From UBA6770 sp965660875 (GTDB taxonomy: Bacteria > Bacteroidota > Bacteroidia > Flavobacteriales_G > Salibacteraceae): a stretch of 64,000 nt of DNA. Made by a program: the position numbers and the translations under genes. The stretch is from assembly GCA_965660875.1 (NCBI GenBank), contig CBFIBQ010000014.1:16922-80921 (forward strand), read 5' to 3'. The notes beneath the pieces were generated by a model. It searched no databases. It had not been told where the DNA came from and saw nothing but the letters and a program-made list of their open reading frames with translations. Shown here piece by piece: positions 54,101 through 62,787 of this stretch; positions within the stretch are counted from its first letter, which is position 1; every line of letters begins with the position of its first letter.

Positions 54101-55568
54101 TAAATTCGATTTAGGTACAAGTGGATTAAGCTTTAACCACGAAGGAATTGAATTGGGTTTAAAAGAATTGAACGGGTTAGCTAACCTAAATCTTAAAAAC
54201 CCTTTGGGAGAGGTAGATATTAATACCAACGGACTTGGCTTAACTATCGGAACCGATTTAGAATTGGATATCAATTCAGATTATTATTTAAGATTAAAAG
54301 CACTAGACAGATCATTGGCATTTGGTCTGAACAAGGTAGTTTGTTTGGATAGCCTACTTGATGTTGGATTTGAATTTGGTGGTAAACATTTAGCCGCACT
54401 GAACATTAAAGATTATTCAATTGCAATTCCATCTGTTGGAGGTATTGATTTCACATTACCAAAAACAAACTTTGATATATCTATTTCTCCAGATTTGGCT
54501 CTCAATTTAGATTTTTCTGGTTTCAAAATGGACTTCATGAAAAATGGGTTCCCTCTTGATGTAAACATTGGTTCAATGGGATTGAAATTGCCGAATATTT
54601 CAAATGGTTTCGAAGCTAATATTGATTTATCAGGATTTGATGCCGACTTAAAATCAATTGAAGGAGAATTTACAAGTTTTGTTCTTGGTACTGATATGTT
54701 GGGGCACGCCAATTTTGGTAGAGATGTAAATGCAAATACTGTAATTGGATACAAAAAGAGCGGTTGCAGCTTTGAACTAAAAGTTGGAACGGATGGCTTA
54801 AGTGGCACCAAACAAGGGAGCTGCAGTGCATATAACCTGCCTCCTGTTTTCTTCCCAACATCAGGAGCGCCTCCAAAGGACACCCCCGCAGGTAAAATTC
54901 CAGCCACAGACAAACCAAAGTACTTAACTGATAAGATTACCGATAAAGCAAAAGGCCTTTCAAAAGGAAATATGAACATGACGGTCAACACAAAGAACTC
55001 TACAATCAAAGGATCGGCAGATTGGAATAGTAACCAAGTTATTTGTGCTAAAGCCAAAATGAATTTTGAAAGTGACGGGAAGAATGAAACGTGGAAGTTA
55101 GAAGTGGGAACGAAAAACAACCCAGTTACAATAAAGCCGGGATGTTCAAATGATTTTAAAGGTAAAGGTTACTTAAGATTTGAGAACGATGGAGCGTATG
55201 TATATGCGAAGAAATCAGTGAACCTTAGCTTAAGTACAAAAATCGGAGATGAAACAGTAGGTGCAAAACTTTCTACTGACTTTAAAACGTCCTTAGCCTT
55301 TGGCTCGGGAATAAAACTAGACCCATTAGAACTTAAGAAATTTGAACTGGAGGTGAATTCGACGGCTAAGATTGACGCGAGTTATTGGTTCATTGATGGT
55401 AAAGGATCGTTAACACTAGGAAGTGTTTCGGTTAGTGGTGATTTAGAAATGACCCCGCCGAGCAGTAATACCTCCATGAAGATTAAAGGTGATTTAGAAG
55501 GCAAAGTCAACATCCTAGACATAATTACCGAAGATTTTAAATTCAAGATTGATGAGACGTTTAATTAA
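48147..55568 (+). CDS. Giant beta-repeat protein with TANFOR-like N-terminus
   Basis: The 2473-residue product begins at a GTG overlapping the upstream stop by one base and has a signal peptide (ending GMASSQ). Residues ~25-170 (TTTVTPPNPTKLTDFY, KLPEGFYQICITVLDYRTG) match what I remember of the Bacteroidota TANFOR domain. Fibronectin-like strands follow to ~420. From ~1170 to ~1515 about sixteen ~22-residue units repeat a strand-turn-strand pattern, often ending in Gly (e.g. RVLFKNNDFDITVKAQPKKK). Long alternating beta strands continue to ~2200. There is no T9SS sorting domain, so export must use another route or partner. The protein could be an extended beta-solenoid or fibre. Confidence 0.75.
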   Translation: MKNVLKIVLCLVGMLLMHGMASSQVYPVNVTTTVTPPNPTKLTDFYSASNTSFKATVIFSDLTKPSINVKLRVRIESNNIKIETKTDYTPATPLTLSSGSPTLLQSTDFSNYLSTQNINVTGADKNAFFTNGGKLPEGFYQICITVLDYRTGIPISQPGCAMVNIFQEQPPRLLKPECEKMVKPLNPQSVFFSWQASPGGSPTLAANSLYTLSVWKIIDENADGLAAVQNGQSTPIYKSNANNLTTLNMDLTTTQLDVGYRYAFQVRATDMQGRDVYDNNGKSEFCWFYFGYPEGGEVVLKYPKEAYAFGRNEDKIFEWSAPDKRVQNQPFEYTIKIVEVNNNQTPADAMRSNSSWFSQAISSTTSIQGATFELTKLLDTDQLYAWQITTKSGTQTVAESKVGSFYGPPLIDAFNAGNFKVLVKRTENKDLNNLKGKGLVKLSAAEGDTLPCDFDSISVKEISGQHFLQNGEVIFDLSKRAPIVLKPKEADDVDAKFVFQKGKLTKRGLYYGGVVEYPIPHPLIVDSVGVLKTGLNYYQVDKDYKIAGTGEVFNNQSFELADPYKHTLKIAKNSIIKVGANLYEFSLKGSLTLPKKILTNDKKAYELSFTEAKNLYTIKVPYLLSNAKNHFTPIKNSTFAIKPVEAIIDLNESSSPGIKEVDKGWKGVYFPEFKAVFPAKLDKKKQITTKYATEFRQKVNGDTIFFTTSEGLFLNWAFDIIDQDLKFNSFPATLSGVLNIEKGQFKKSEFTGEFNIPFLSQTEKFVYRIPVTADGIKTAFLDQDIVDRELSFNPYGNDNRIDVTVKRAVFKEGKYLQMTLDLEHQGLDSKFTGVTDFRAYGDNYIGFGGKNGTKSLPRTISGSYAGFSFLIDEVMASYDNGFYHIAFLSDVSLGKRLSGKDGSPSIAFSSVMQLFSDYLPNEEDNNAVAEVPYKKDMEKKKKINGGCYIEIKNAMNDFKGWIELIHDDPNLGTVFAGDIEGKLLLPLVIPMKANIIIGDNKGDTYWYFDSYFQDKEGVGIPVISPFNCVGFEGRMYHHMKYATDAFVFDKGTDLAQTSYLQIIDGKTGGGLFQSDWVADMKITNSKTSLTVKGDISCINQTRRKGAATTLAAMAGSKLVKAATSVQSIDTKIDLNKTGTLGIQVSGSEQKFSYQDNGKSVYASFAQKSNEGIPGAYLKLEKGNYTLEGEGFSNGVYAMKLADKSNSLKFGSKEKGQAFADGTLKGVDIKSTYAYNTKLAKGTLGYQGKTLEFTANGSDKYARADFTYEKGKTMYGMYKSKKGFAGFSYDNVKYDMEVDPSNEVVDMTMDVSGSLLGATYWANDKKGKVTFKNSSYDFVANSTNKIVGDAQLTKGAQKINVTFDKPTKSGTVQYIHSSNAKFYGELNNAKFAYLEMDVDGNKFGIGGNTGADSGRVLFKNNDFDITVKAQPKKKIGALSFDYKNDYSVRSQVKVDSSYASFKGEGYTVSVSGYGKGFGRLQLAKGDYKADVIGNKAQKYGSLYLTNGQTTISAAGCKSGISKAVAEKYKGIQGEFGSFSYKDAQYDFGGYLVPKDTVRGALFVNGSGISAAGNKTSKYDIQLKDPGAVLDIHGKLKDRKLTFNYEESLLTFDAQADFSAEAGFFELKEGTVKYRFDATASESKLLLSKSAYKASASRNSTEYSMDYTKGSNSLKLTSDVDDSETTLELKTSAVRLSMKDNGDIKIEEGSDVVEIEETLTAGLQIKENGTTKSGNSSSLKTTNGKIKSSIKGNEKTIEYNGTNKITLSSNGKNGELTATIDGKTWTASNTSAAVNMQCNNTSYTIENKILSITESSTKKIEINPNGGKVTYGTLTTDLNVDDRLSFKESNYKYVAWMDEIKGIAIQKQDQKVIVDLTEKILLQYDPTKYLKIENATLDFKLDKVTMFIDPTKKLVYDDKENYFELGPQKFELLRGVTGVSLDADDFKLAIDASNYVKLGTANLDFKVKGVGVAFDAQNPLKFEYGDFKFDLGTSGLSFNHEGIELGLKELNGLANLNLKNPLGEVDINTNGLGLTIGTDLELDINSDYYLRLKALDRSLAFGLNKVVCLDSLLDVGFEFGGKHLAALNIKDYSIAIPSVGGIDFTLPKTNFDISISPDLALNLDFSGFKMDFMKNGFPLDVNIGSMGLKLPNISNGFEANIDLSGFDADLKSIEGEFTSFVLGTDMLGHANFGRDVNANTVIGYKKSGCSFELKVGTDGLSGTKQGSCSAYNLPPVFFPTSGAPPKDTPAGKIPATDKPKYLTDKITDKAKGLSKGNMNMTVNTKNSTIKGSADWNSNQVICAKAKMNFESDGKNETWKLEVGTKNNPVTIKPGCSNDFKGKGYLRFENDGAYVYAKKSVNLSLSTKIGDETVGAKLSTDFKTSLAFGSGIKLDPLELKKFELEVNSTAKIDASYWFIDGKGSLTLGSVSVSGDLEMTPPSSNTSMKIKGDLEGKVNILDIITEDFKFKIDETFN

Positions 55569-57549
55569 AATCGGAATCTTCATATCGCTTTTGGTCTCAG
55601 CTGTTGGCGTGCAAGCTCAAGAGAATAAGATTAAGATTTTCGTTACCAATAACGTTGATGGGGGTGCAGGTACCAGCGTAAAATGGATAATGAGTACGCT
55701 CATTGCTGATAAGGGCTTTAATATCTATAGAAATACTCAAGGAAGTGAAGAATGGGTTAAAGTAAATGATAGACCAATTACTGTAAATAGATCTTCGGGT
55801 GATTCTGAATTAACATCCGAAACCGACAAGCAATACTTTAAAATTATCAAGGATCGCTCGTTTGAAGAGCTCCAGTCCAACAAAATGGTGCTAGTATTTA
55901 GCGCAATACAAGCTATTTACTCCAATCAGTTTGCCACTGCTATTGGTGTAATGTACAATGATGTTCGTGCTGAGGAGGTAAGCGTTCGTTACAAGATTGC
56001 TGAAATAGGAACCAACGAAGAAGTAGAATTGGGTATTTCAGAATATTTTTCAGTTGGAACCAAGGAGAAAATTATTGCTCCAGACAGCATTTATGTTGAG
56101 CGAACAAAGAATAGCACAGCAATTGGTTGGAAGCCGGAGGTTGATAAATTTTTTGGCGTAAACATTTACAGATCTACCAATGGGTCAAGCTACGAACTAA
56201 TTACCGACAAGCCAATTCGCATGCAAAAAAATGCGGAGGGGGAATATGCCACTCATTTTTACAGAGACCAGGAAGTAACTGGAGAAAAGGAATACGCTTA
56301 TCAATTGGAGTCAGTTGATTATTTCGGACGAGTATCAACCAGATCACAAACCATTTCTGTTCGTTCAGAGGCTGGCGATGATAAAGCAGCACCTTTTGTG
56401 AGTGATATTAACACAAATGGAATTAAAATGCTAGTGAATGTTTCTTGGAACCCAATCGAAGATCAAGATCTTAAAGGATACAATGTATACCTCAAAGAAG
56501 ATGAAGGAGAGGCGACTCGAGTAAATAGCGCTTTACTAGAATCTACGTCCCATTCTTTTGGTTCGAAAAGCATAGGCTCCAAACTGGTTCAGGTAGAGGC
56601 AGTTTATGAACAAGGAAATAAACGGTCCAATTGGATGTATACTGAGCTATTTGATCAAATTCCGCCGGTCGCTCCAGAGAATTTTAATGTCATAAGCGAT
56701 ACGGGTGTGTTTATTATGAAATGGAAACCTGTTGTAGCACCTGATTTAGCTGGATATTACATTGAGCGTGCACTGGTTGGCGATAGCATTCAAAAGTGGT
56801 TAAGAGTAAATGGTACTCCTATTGATACCAATTATTTTGAACTTAAAGTTTCTAAAGAAAACACCACCAACTTTGCCTACAGAGTGCTTGCCGCAGATAC
56901 CAATTACAATTCGAGTGAACCTTCAAATACCATATCCTCACAGCAAAATGATGTTCTTGCTCCTGAACAACCCGTGGTAATTGAAGCAAATACAAGCTCA
57001 GATACCAGCGGTGGAAATTATGTTCAACTGCGTTGGTTGCCAAATGTAGAGTCCGATTTAGTTGGGTATCATGTTTTGAGAAGGGTACAAGGTGACTCAG
57101 GGGCTTATCAAAAAGTAAACTTTGAATTAATTCCTAAAGAAATTAGCGCCTACAAAGATCGCAGAGCTAAAGAGGGAATGAGCTATGAGTATGTCGTTGT
57201 AGCGGAAGACCAATCGGGGTTAAAGAGTGAGCCAAGCGAGATAAATACGGTCGTTATCCCTGTAAATATAGCGGCTCTAATTCCTATGAATATTGAAATA
57301 AAAACCAATAACAAGAAGAAAACCATACTGCTAGCTTGGGCTGAGACAAATACGGAGAGATTGGCTGGATACACCTTATACGCTGGGTTGGATAATAAAA
57401 ACCTAAAACCAGCTTCCGGCTTATTTAGAGAAAACAACATTGAATTAAAAAAAGAACCCGGTACTTACTACCTGCAATTACGAGCAGTGGCAAAGGACGG
57501 ACAGATTGGAAAATCAGAAATAATACAGACAACAATAAAAACAAAGTAA
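55552..57549 (+). CDS. Fibronectin type III-like repeat protein
   Basis: The ATG at 55552 (a TTG lies directly before it) gives 665 residues overlapping the giant gene by 17 bases. A signal peptide ends at about QAQ. The rest has about six Fn3-like modules with recurring GYNVYLKEDEG, AGYYIERALVGDS, VGYHVLRRVQGDSGAYQKVN and AGYTLYAGLDN blocks and proline-rich linkers. There is no sorting domain. It is likely a periplasmic or surface scaffold of the same structure as its neighbours. Confidence 0.8.
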   Translation: MRRLIKIGIFISLLVSAVGVQAQENKIKIFVTNNVDGGAGTSVKWIMSTLIADKGFNIYRNTQGSEEWVKVNDRPITVNRSSGDSELTSETDKQYFKIIKDRSFEELQSNKMVLVFSAIQAIYSNQFATAIGVMYNDVRAEEVSVRYKIAEIGTNEEVELGISEYFSVGTKEKIIAPDSIYVERTKNSTAIGWKPEVDKFFGVNIYRSTNGSSYELITDKPIRMQKNAEGEYATHFYRDQEVTGEKEYAYQLESVDYFGRVSTRSQTISVRSEAGDDKAAPFVSDINTNGIKMLVNVSWNPIEDQDLKGYNVYLKEDEGEATRVNSALLESTSHSFGSKSIGSKLVQVEAVYEQGNKRSNWMYTELFDQIPPVAPENFNVISDTGVFIMKWKPVVAPDLAGYYIERALVGDSIQKWLRVNGTPIDTNYFELKVSKENTTNFAYRVLAADTNYNSSEPSNTISSQQNDVLAPEQPVVIEANTSSDTSGGNYVQLRWLPNVESDLVGYHVLRRVQGDSGAYQKVNFELIPKEISAYKDRRAKEGMSYEYVVVAEDQSGLKSEPSEINTVVIPVNIAALIPMNIEIKTNNKKKTILLAWAETNTERLAGYTLYAGLDNKNLKPASGLFRENNIELKKEPGTYYLQLRAVAKDGQIGKSEIIQTTIKTK

Positions 57550-57550
57550 A

Positions 57551-58600
57551 ATGAGAAGAATAGCATTACTTATTACGGTTATTTTTTGCAGCGCAGCGGG
57601 GTTTGCACAAGTTGGTATTGGCAATGTGGTGCCCGATACCAATTCTATTCTAGATCTTCGAAATACAAATAACAGAGGGTTTATACTGCCAGACGCACCC
57701 GGGATAATGCCATCAAGCCCAAAGGGATTGATGTATTATAGTCAGGCACAAAACTTTATATACTATTCCGATACAGGTGGTTACAATGCTTTGTCACCTT
57801 GGCGGTTTAAATACAACGGATCAAGTTCTTTGAATACCTATTACAATTTTGGAGGAAATGTAGGAATAGGGTTATCCGATCCCCAGTCCACTCTTCACTT
57901 AAAAGGAAATAATTATTTATTGGAGTTGGAAGGATCTTCTACAGTGGGATTGTCATTTCATCGCACGGGATACAGCAACGGAAGATCTGGGCACATTCGC
58001 CAAACCTCGTCTGCACTATTTATCCGAAACTTTGAATCTGGTAAAAATGTGACAGCAATTGTTACGGGTGGAGGAAAGTTTACGGTTTCAGGTGGGGGAA
58101 TTGAAGCGGCAGACGACATAAATACAAGTTCAGGTAAAATCCAAGAGGATGGAAACGACTTGATTCCCCGAGGTACAATAGTTATGTGGTATGGTTCAAG
58201 TTCGAACGTACCTAGTGGTTGGAGGATATGTAATGGAAGCGGAGGAACTCCAAATTTAACCGGAAGATTTCCGTTTGGTGCAACTTCCGCTGGAGGTACA
58301 GGGGGTAGTTCAACCCATACTCATCCTGTTAACCCACCAAATACAAGTACTACAACAAACGGCAATCATAGGCACGATGTGAATATACCGGAAACTAGAT
58401 GTACTGTGAGCACCTCACGAGGAGGCTCGTACTCCCTAAATCCACAAGGAGGATCAACGAACATTTGGGTTAATCCAAGTAGTAAAAGTTCGACTTCTGA
58501 TGGTGCACATGATCATGATGTCAATATTGGAAGCTTCAATTCTGGCTCAGCTAATCACACACCCCCATATTGTAAAGTAGTTTTTATCATGAAACTATAA
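57551..58600 (+). CDS. Secreted protein with phage tail-collar-like C-terminus
   Basis: The 349-residue product has a signal peptide (ending GFAQ) and an N-terminal region (GIGNVVPDTNSILDLRNTNN) seen in Bacteroidota tail-fibre-like surface proteins. Around residue 205 begins a tail-collar domain: IPRGTIVMWYGSSSNVPSGW, RICNGSGGTPNLTGRFPFGA, His-rich THTHPVNPP and GNHRHD, and the closing HTPPYCKVVFIMKL. No phage genes are nearby, so the fold has been recruited for a cell-surface role. The gene starts one base after the Fn3 gene. Confidence 0.82.
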   Translation: MRRIALLITVIFCSAAGFAQVGIGNVVPDTNSILDLRNTNNRGFILPDAPGIMPSSPKGLMYYSQAQNFIYYSDTGGYNALSPWRFKYNGSSSLNTYYNFGGNVGIGLSDPQSTLHLKGNNYLLELEGSSTVGLSFHRTGYSNGRSGHIRQTSSALFIRNFESGKNVTAIVTGGGKFTVSGGGIEAADDINTSSGKIQEDGNDLIPRGTIVMWYGSSSNVPSGWRICNGSGGTPNLTGRFPFGATSAGGTGGSSTHTHPVNPPNTSTTTNGNHRHDVNIPETRCTVSTSRGGSYSLNPQGGSTNIWVNPSSKSSTSDGAHDHDVNIGSFNSGSANHTPPYCKVVFIMKL

Positions 58601-58602
58601 TT

Positions 58603-61600
58603 ATGAGACAAAGCAAAATTCATATCCTTTGTTTTCTGCTGTTTGCTTGTTTCTCAAGTTGGGCACAGCAGCTGCCCCTTAATCTGAGGCATTCGGGAGA
58701 ACTGTTCTTGATTGAACAAGGTACTGATGTCAAAATTAAAGGCGGGCTAGAGAGTACCCACAGCAATCAAAGCAATAACATACTCAATTTAGGTAATATT
58801 TATATTTCCGATACGGTAGCTAACTACGGTGGAGCGTATATTTTTGGTACGCTACCCGATACGTTAGGCAAAGTATACTTAGATGGAACCAAACCTCAAA
58901 AATTTAGTGGAAAAGCGGTTTACTTTTCTAACCTCATTCTCAATAACTCAGCAGATACACTGTTTGTGCATAACGATACGGTGTACATAACCAAGAAAGT
59001 AAATTTTGCTAAAGGTAAAATTGATGTTGGCGATGGAGTTTTACACCTTAAACGTACGTCTTATACTTGGGGGGTAATAGAAGGTGAGCTGGACGATGAG
59101 GACAGTAGTTCCTACGTTTTTGGGTATCCGGGATATATAAAAATGTATCGTCCTTTAGCTCTAGGTAATACCTATACCGATATGCATAATACGGGCATTA
59201 GCTTAAAGGTTAACGGTAACCTTGGAACGCGCACCGAACTCAGAAGGTACCACCAAGAGCAGGGCGGACCTACAAATGGTTTTATCAAAAGACAATACGG
59301 CATACATTCGGTAAATAGCGATTACATTACAGATATTGCATTAGAGTATCAAGATACGCTTGATTTTAATGGCAATCAAGAAAATAAATTGGCCGTATTT
59401 AATTCTATCGACGGTGGTGTAACGTGGAACAAAGAACAGAGTACCATCGATACAAACGCGAATAAAGTTTCAAGCGCTGCTAGCGTTATGGTTGGCTCCA
59501 ATTCCTTGTTGAGCCTAGCCGAAGGGGAATGCGATTCCTTACCTCCTGTACAATTCACGCAGGATACCTTCTTTATTTGCTCAGGTAAAAGCGTTTATCT
59601 TACCATTTCTGGGGTCGATTCAAGCGATTTGTTCTGGAGTACTGGAGTGAGCAATGTAGATTCGATTCAGGTAAATCAACCCGCGAAATATTGGGTAACT
59701 GTAAAAAATGAATTTGGTTGCAGCAATACCGATACTTGCCAAGTTGCCATAGCACCAGATCCAGTACCCGGCTTTTTTGCAGCACCGCACTGTGTTGGCG
59801 ATTCTGCCTTTTTTAATGACACATCAAAAATCAGCTCAGGAACTTTAAGCTACACGTGGGATTTTGGTGATCCTTTTAGTAAAGAAGACACTTCTTCTCA
59901 AAAAGCACCTAAATATCTGTTTACCAAATTCGGAACTTTTAATGCCAAGGTTAATTTAGTTTCTGATAAAGGTTGTGAGCAATCTATTTCAAGATCGGTG
60001 GTTGTTTTACCTGCTCCAAGAGTTCGATTTACTGTAGGCGATACGTGCGCAGACTCGGCGGTAACTTTTACCAATAACACTCAAATTACAGGAACAGCTG
60101 GCATTACTTACAAATGGCATTTTGGTGATGGGGATACCTCTATAGTAAACACTCCAAATCACAGTTACAGCACAGATACGACATACCAAGTTCGATTAGT
60201 AGCTACTTCGCAAGGTTGTTCCGATTCTGTAGATAAAACAGTAACAATTCATCACAACCCGAAACCAAAATTTGTATTTGATAATTCGTGCATAAATGGT
60301 TTGGTTCAATTTACAGATTCTACCGATTATAAAGGAGGGACACCGACTTATTTGTATGACTTTGGAAATGGAAAAACGAGTGCGCAGCAAAACCCGAATA
60401 CTACGTATAGTTCAACTGGTAATTATACGGTAGGTATGCAAGTTACAAGTGATAAAGGATGCATGGCAGAAATAAAAGATACGATAAACGTACATCCATA
60501 TCCAAATGCAAGCTTTTCGTTTGCCAATCAATGTCACCGAGATTCTTTGCTTCTTACAAACAATTCAACCGTAACTGGTGGCGGATTTTCAAGTAAATGG
60601 TTTTTTGGAGATGGAGATACTTCTATTTCCGATAACCCCTTGCACCAATACGTTAATACCGGGCAATACCAAATAACACTTGTGGTTACCTCGGATAGTG
60701 GTTGTGTGGATTCATCCAAACAAAACGTTGACATTCATCCAATGGGCAAATCAGGGTTTACAGTTTCTAAGGCATGCGAAGGAGATCAAGTGAACTTTAC
60801 AAATACTTCGGTAGTAAATGCTGGAACGTTAAGCTATAAGTGGTACTTCGCAAATGGAGATACATCAATTGTAAAAGACCCAAACACGGTATATCCAACT
60901 TCTGGTAATTACTCGGTTCTACTGGTATCTTCAACAAGCAGAGGCTGCTCAGATAGTTTGACGCAAAACGTCGTTGTTCAAGCAAAACCAACATTAGCGC
61001 TGGGCTCTACAATTGCAACTTGTGGAAAAACCTTGGAAATTGATGCAGGAAACGCTGGATCCACTTTTTTATGGAATAATGGAAAGTTAACCCAGAAAAT
61101 CACTGTTCAGAATAGCGGAAATTATTGGGTAAATGTCACCAATACAAATGGTTGTTCTAAGCGCGATACGGTTACCGTTCAACTGAATACTGATGTTAGG
61201 CCGGTATTAGGGCCAGACAGAACTGTCTGCGATTCGGTAGTATTAAACACTGGATACGGAAGTACTACCAGCAATGCATTATGGAGTACTTCAGCGACAG
61301 CTCATAGTATTACGGTTACCAATACGGGTACTTATTGGGCTCGGGTAACTGATCCTAATAATTGCATTGGGACGGATACGGTAACAATTACCGTTAACAA
61401 CAGCCCCAATTTAAATCTAGGTCCAGATATTTCCGCTTGTGAAGATTCAGTGCTTTCAATAACTAGTAATGTTACTGTGCCAACCTATAATTGGTCGAGT
61501 GGTGAAACGGTTGCTCAAATTAGTCCAAATAAATCAGGGACTTATACACTTACAGTAACTGATGCGAATGGATGTTCTGCCCAAGATGATATTGTTGTAA

Positions 61601-62787
61601 CGCTCTATGATATTCCTGATTTTAGTTTGGGGGCCGATACCGTTGTTTGTGATTCGCTAAACTTAAATGTAAACGTATCAGGGGCAAGCTACTTATGGAA
61701 AAACGGTACAAGCAACAACCATTATAAGGTTAGTAATACAGAACAGACCTGGGTTACCGCTACCTTAGGCAATGGATGCTCCTCAACAGACTCTGTTTTG
61801 GTTACTGTTAATGTTTCTCCGATCGTAAATTTAGGTAACGATACTATTTTGTGTTTTGGCGAATCGATAGTACTAAAAAGCAACGTTCAAGCTGCCAGCT
61901 ATAAGTGGAGTGATTTATCTACGGCAGATTCATTAAGAGTAATTACGACAAAAGATATTAGCCTTTCAGCCACCGGTCAAAATGGCTGTACAGGAACCGA
62001 TAGTATTCGCATAACAGTCAATCCTTTACTGGATATTGAATTGGGCAATGATCGACCGATTTGTGATAGTCAAGAAGTTGATTTCAACCTTTCTGTGGCT
62101 AAGGCGCAATACACTTGGGGTGGTGCAAACTCATTCACTTCAAGTTCCAACACCGTAAGTATTGGAGACTCCGGTACGTATTGGGTAAACGTTATTGATT
62201 CAGTTGGTTGTCAAGCTAGCGATACCATAAGGTTGTTATACAATTCAAAACAGGCAAATGCGGACTTTTTAATGGTCAACGAGATTTTTACTGGAGATAC
62301 GGTTGCTTTTATTAACCTCAGTTATCCTATTCCAGAACGTCAGTTATGGGCTACTCATGATGGCGCAACGGCCACTACGCAACATTTTGAATACAGCTAT
62401 TTCCAAAAAGGTGAATTTGATGTTAAGCTCATTGTTTTTAATTCGGTTTGTACGGACACCGTAACAAAGAAAATTAACGTTAAGCTGAGAACACGGCAGG
62501 AAATATATGAAACGGCAGATTTAGCAACACTCAATTATGTTCAAAGCCTGAATGTATACCCCAATCCAACTTCGGATGTTTTAAATGTGGAATTTGATTT
62601 ATTACGTGAAGGGGATGCAATATTAGAGCTATATAATATGCAAGGAAACTTATTGAATGTTCAGAAATTAAATGGAGAAGAATTTCTAGAACAAATTGAG
62701 CTCAACAATCAATCTGCTGGAATGTACTTCATAAGAGTAGCCACTGGTCGTAGTTCAAGAATAGCTAAATTCATAAAAGTTAATTAA
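58603..62787 (+). CDS. Giant PKD/Ig-like adhesin with T9SS sorting domain
   Basis: The 1394-residue product has a signal peptide and a ~300-residue N-terminal beta region. One Ig-like module (about 325-385) is followed by five PKD domains (about 390-800; WDFGDPF, WHFGDGDTS, YDFGNGKTS, WFFGDGDTS, WYFANGDTS). Six Ig-like modules follow (about 800-1220, with GNYWVNVTNTNGCSKRDTV-type strands). The closing T9SS type A domain runs from LNVYPNPTSDVLNVEF to AKFIKVN. The modules resemble SprB-type gliding adhesins, so an adhesive surface role is likely. It lies two bases after the tail-collar gene. Confidence 0.88.
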   Translation: MRQSKIHILCFLLFACFSSWAQQLPLNLRHSGELFLIEQGTDVKIKGGLESTHSNQSNNILNLGNIYISDTVANYGGAYIFGTLPDTLGKVYLDGTKPQKFSGKAVYFSNLILNNSADTLFVHNDTVYITKKVNFAKGKIDVGDGVLHLKRTSYTWGVIEGELDDEDSSSYVFGYPGYIKMYRPLALGNTYTDMHNTGISLKVNGNLGTRTELRRYHQEQGGPTNGFIKRQYGIHSVNSDYITDIALEYQDTLDFNGNQENKLAVFNSIDGGVTWNKEQSTIDTNANKVSSAASVMVGSNSLLSLAEGECDSLPPVQFTQDTFFICSGKSVYLTISGVDSSDLFWSTGVSNVDSIQVNQPAKYWVTVKNEFGCSNTDTCQVAIAPDPVPGFFAAPHCVGDSAFFNDTSKISSGTLSYTWDFGDPFSKEDTSSQKAPKYLFTKFGTFNAKVNLVSDKGCEQSISRSVVVLPAPRVRFTVGDTCADSAVTFTNNTQITGTAGITYKWHFGDGDTSIVNTPNHSYSTDTTYQVRLVATSQGCSDSVDKTVTIHHNPKPKFVFDNSCINGLVQFTDSTDYKGGTPTYLYDFGNGKTSAQQNPNTTYSSTGNYTVGMQVTSDKGCMAEIKDTINVHPYPNASFSFANQCHRDSLLLTNNSTVTGGGFSSKWFFGDGDTSISDNPLHQYVNTGQYQITLVVTSDSGCVDSSKQNVDIHPMGKSGFTVSKACEGDQVNFTNTSVVNAGTLSYKWYFANGDTSIVKDPNTVYPTSGNYSVLLVSSTSRGCSDSLTQNVVVQAKPTLALGSTIATCGKTLEIDAGNAGSTFLWNNGKLTQKITVQNSGNYWVNVTNTNGCSKRDTVTVQLNTDVRPVLGPDRTVCDSVVLNTGYGSTTSNALWSTSATAHSITVTNTGTYWARVTDPNNCIGTDTVTITVNNSPNLNLGPDISACEDSVLSITSNVTVPTYNWSSGETVAQISPNKSGTYTLTVTDANGCSAQDDIVVTLYDIPDFSLGADTVVCDSLNLNVNVSGASYLWKNGTSNNHYKVSNTEQTWVTATLGNGCSSTDSVLVTVNVSPIVNLGNDTILCFGESIVLKSNVQAASYKWSDLSTADSLRVITTKDISLSATGQNGCTGTDSIRITVNPLLDIELGNDRPICDSQEVDFNLSVAKAQYTWGGANSFTSSSNTVSIGDSGTYWVNVIDSVGCQASDTIRLLYNSKQANADFLMVNEIFTGDTVAFINLSYPIPERQLWATHDGATATTQHFEYSYFQKGEFDVKLIVFNSVCTDTVTKKINVKLRTRQEIYETADLATLNYVQSLNVYPNPTSDVLNVEFDLLREGDAILELYNMQGNLLNVQKLNGEEFLEQIELNNQSAGMYFIRVATGRSSRIAKFIKVN

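Noticed and set aside
54413..55120. 235-codon antisense frame inside the giant gene
   Set aside because: It is an opposite-strand shadow of the well-supported giant protein, with a composition explained by antisense of beta-strand codons.
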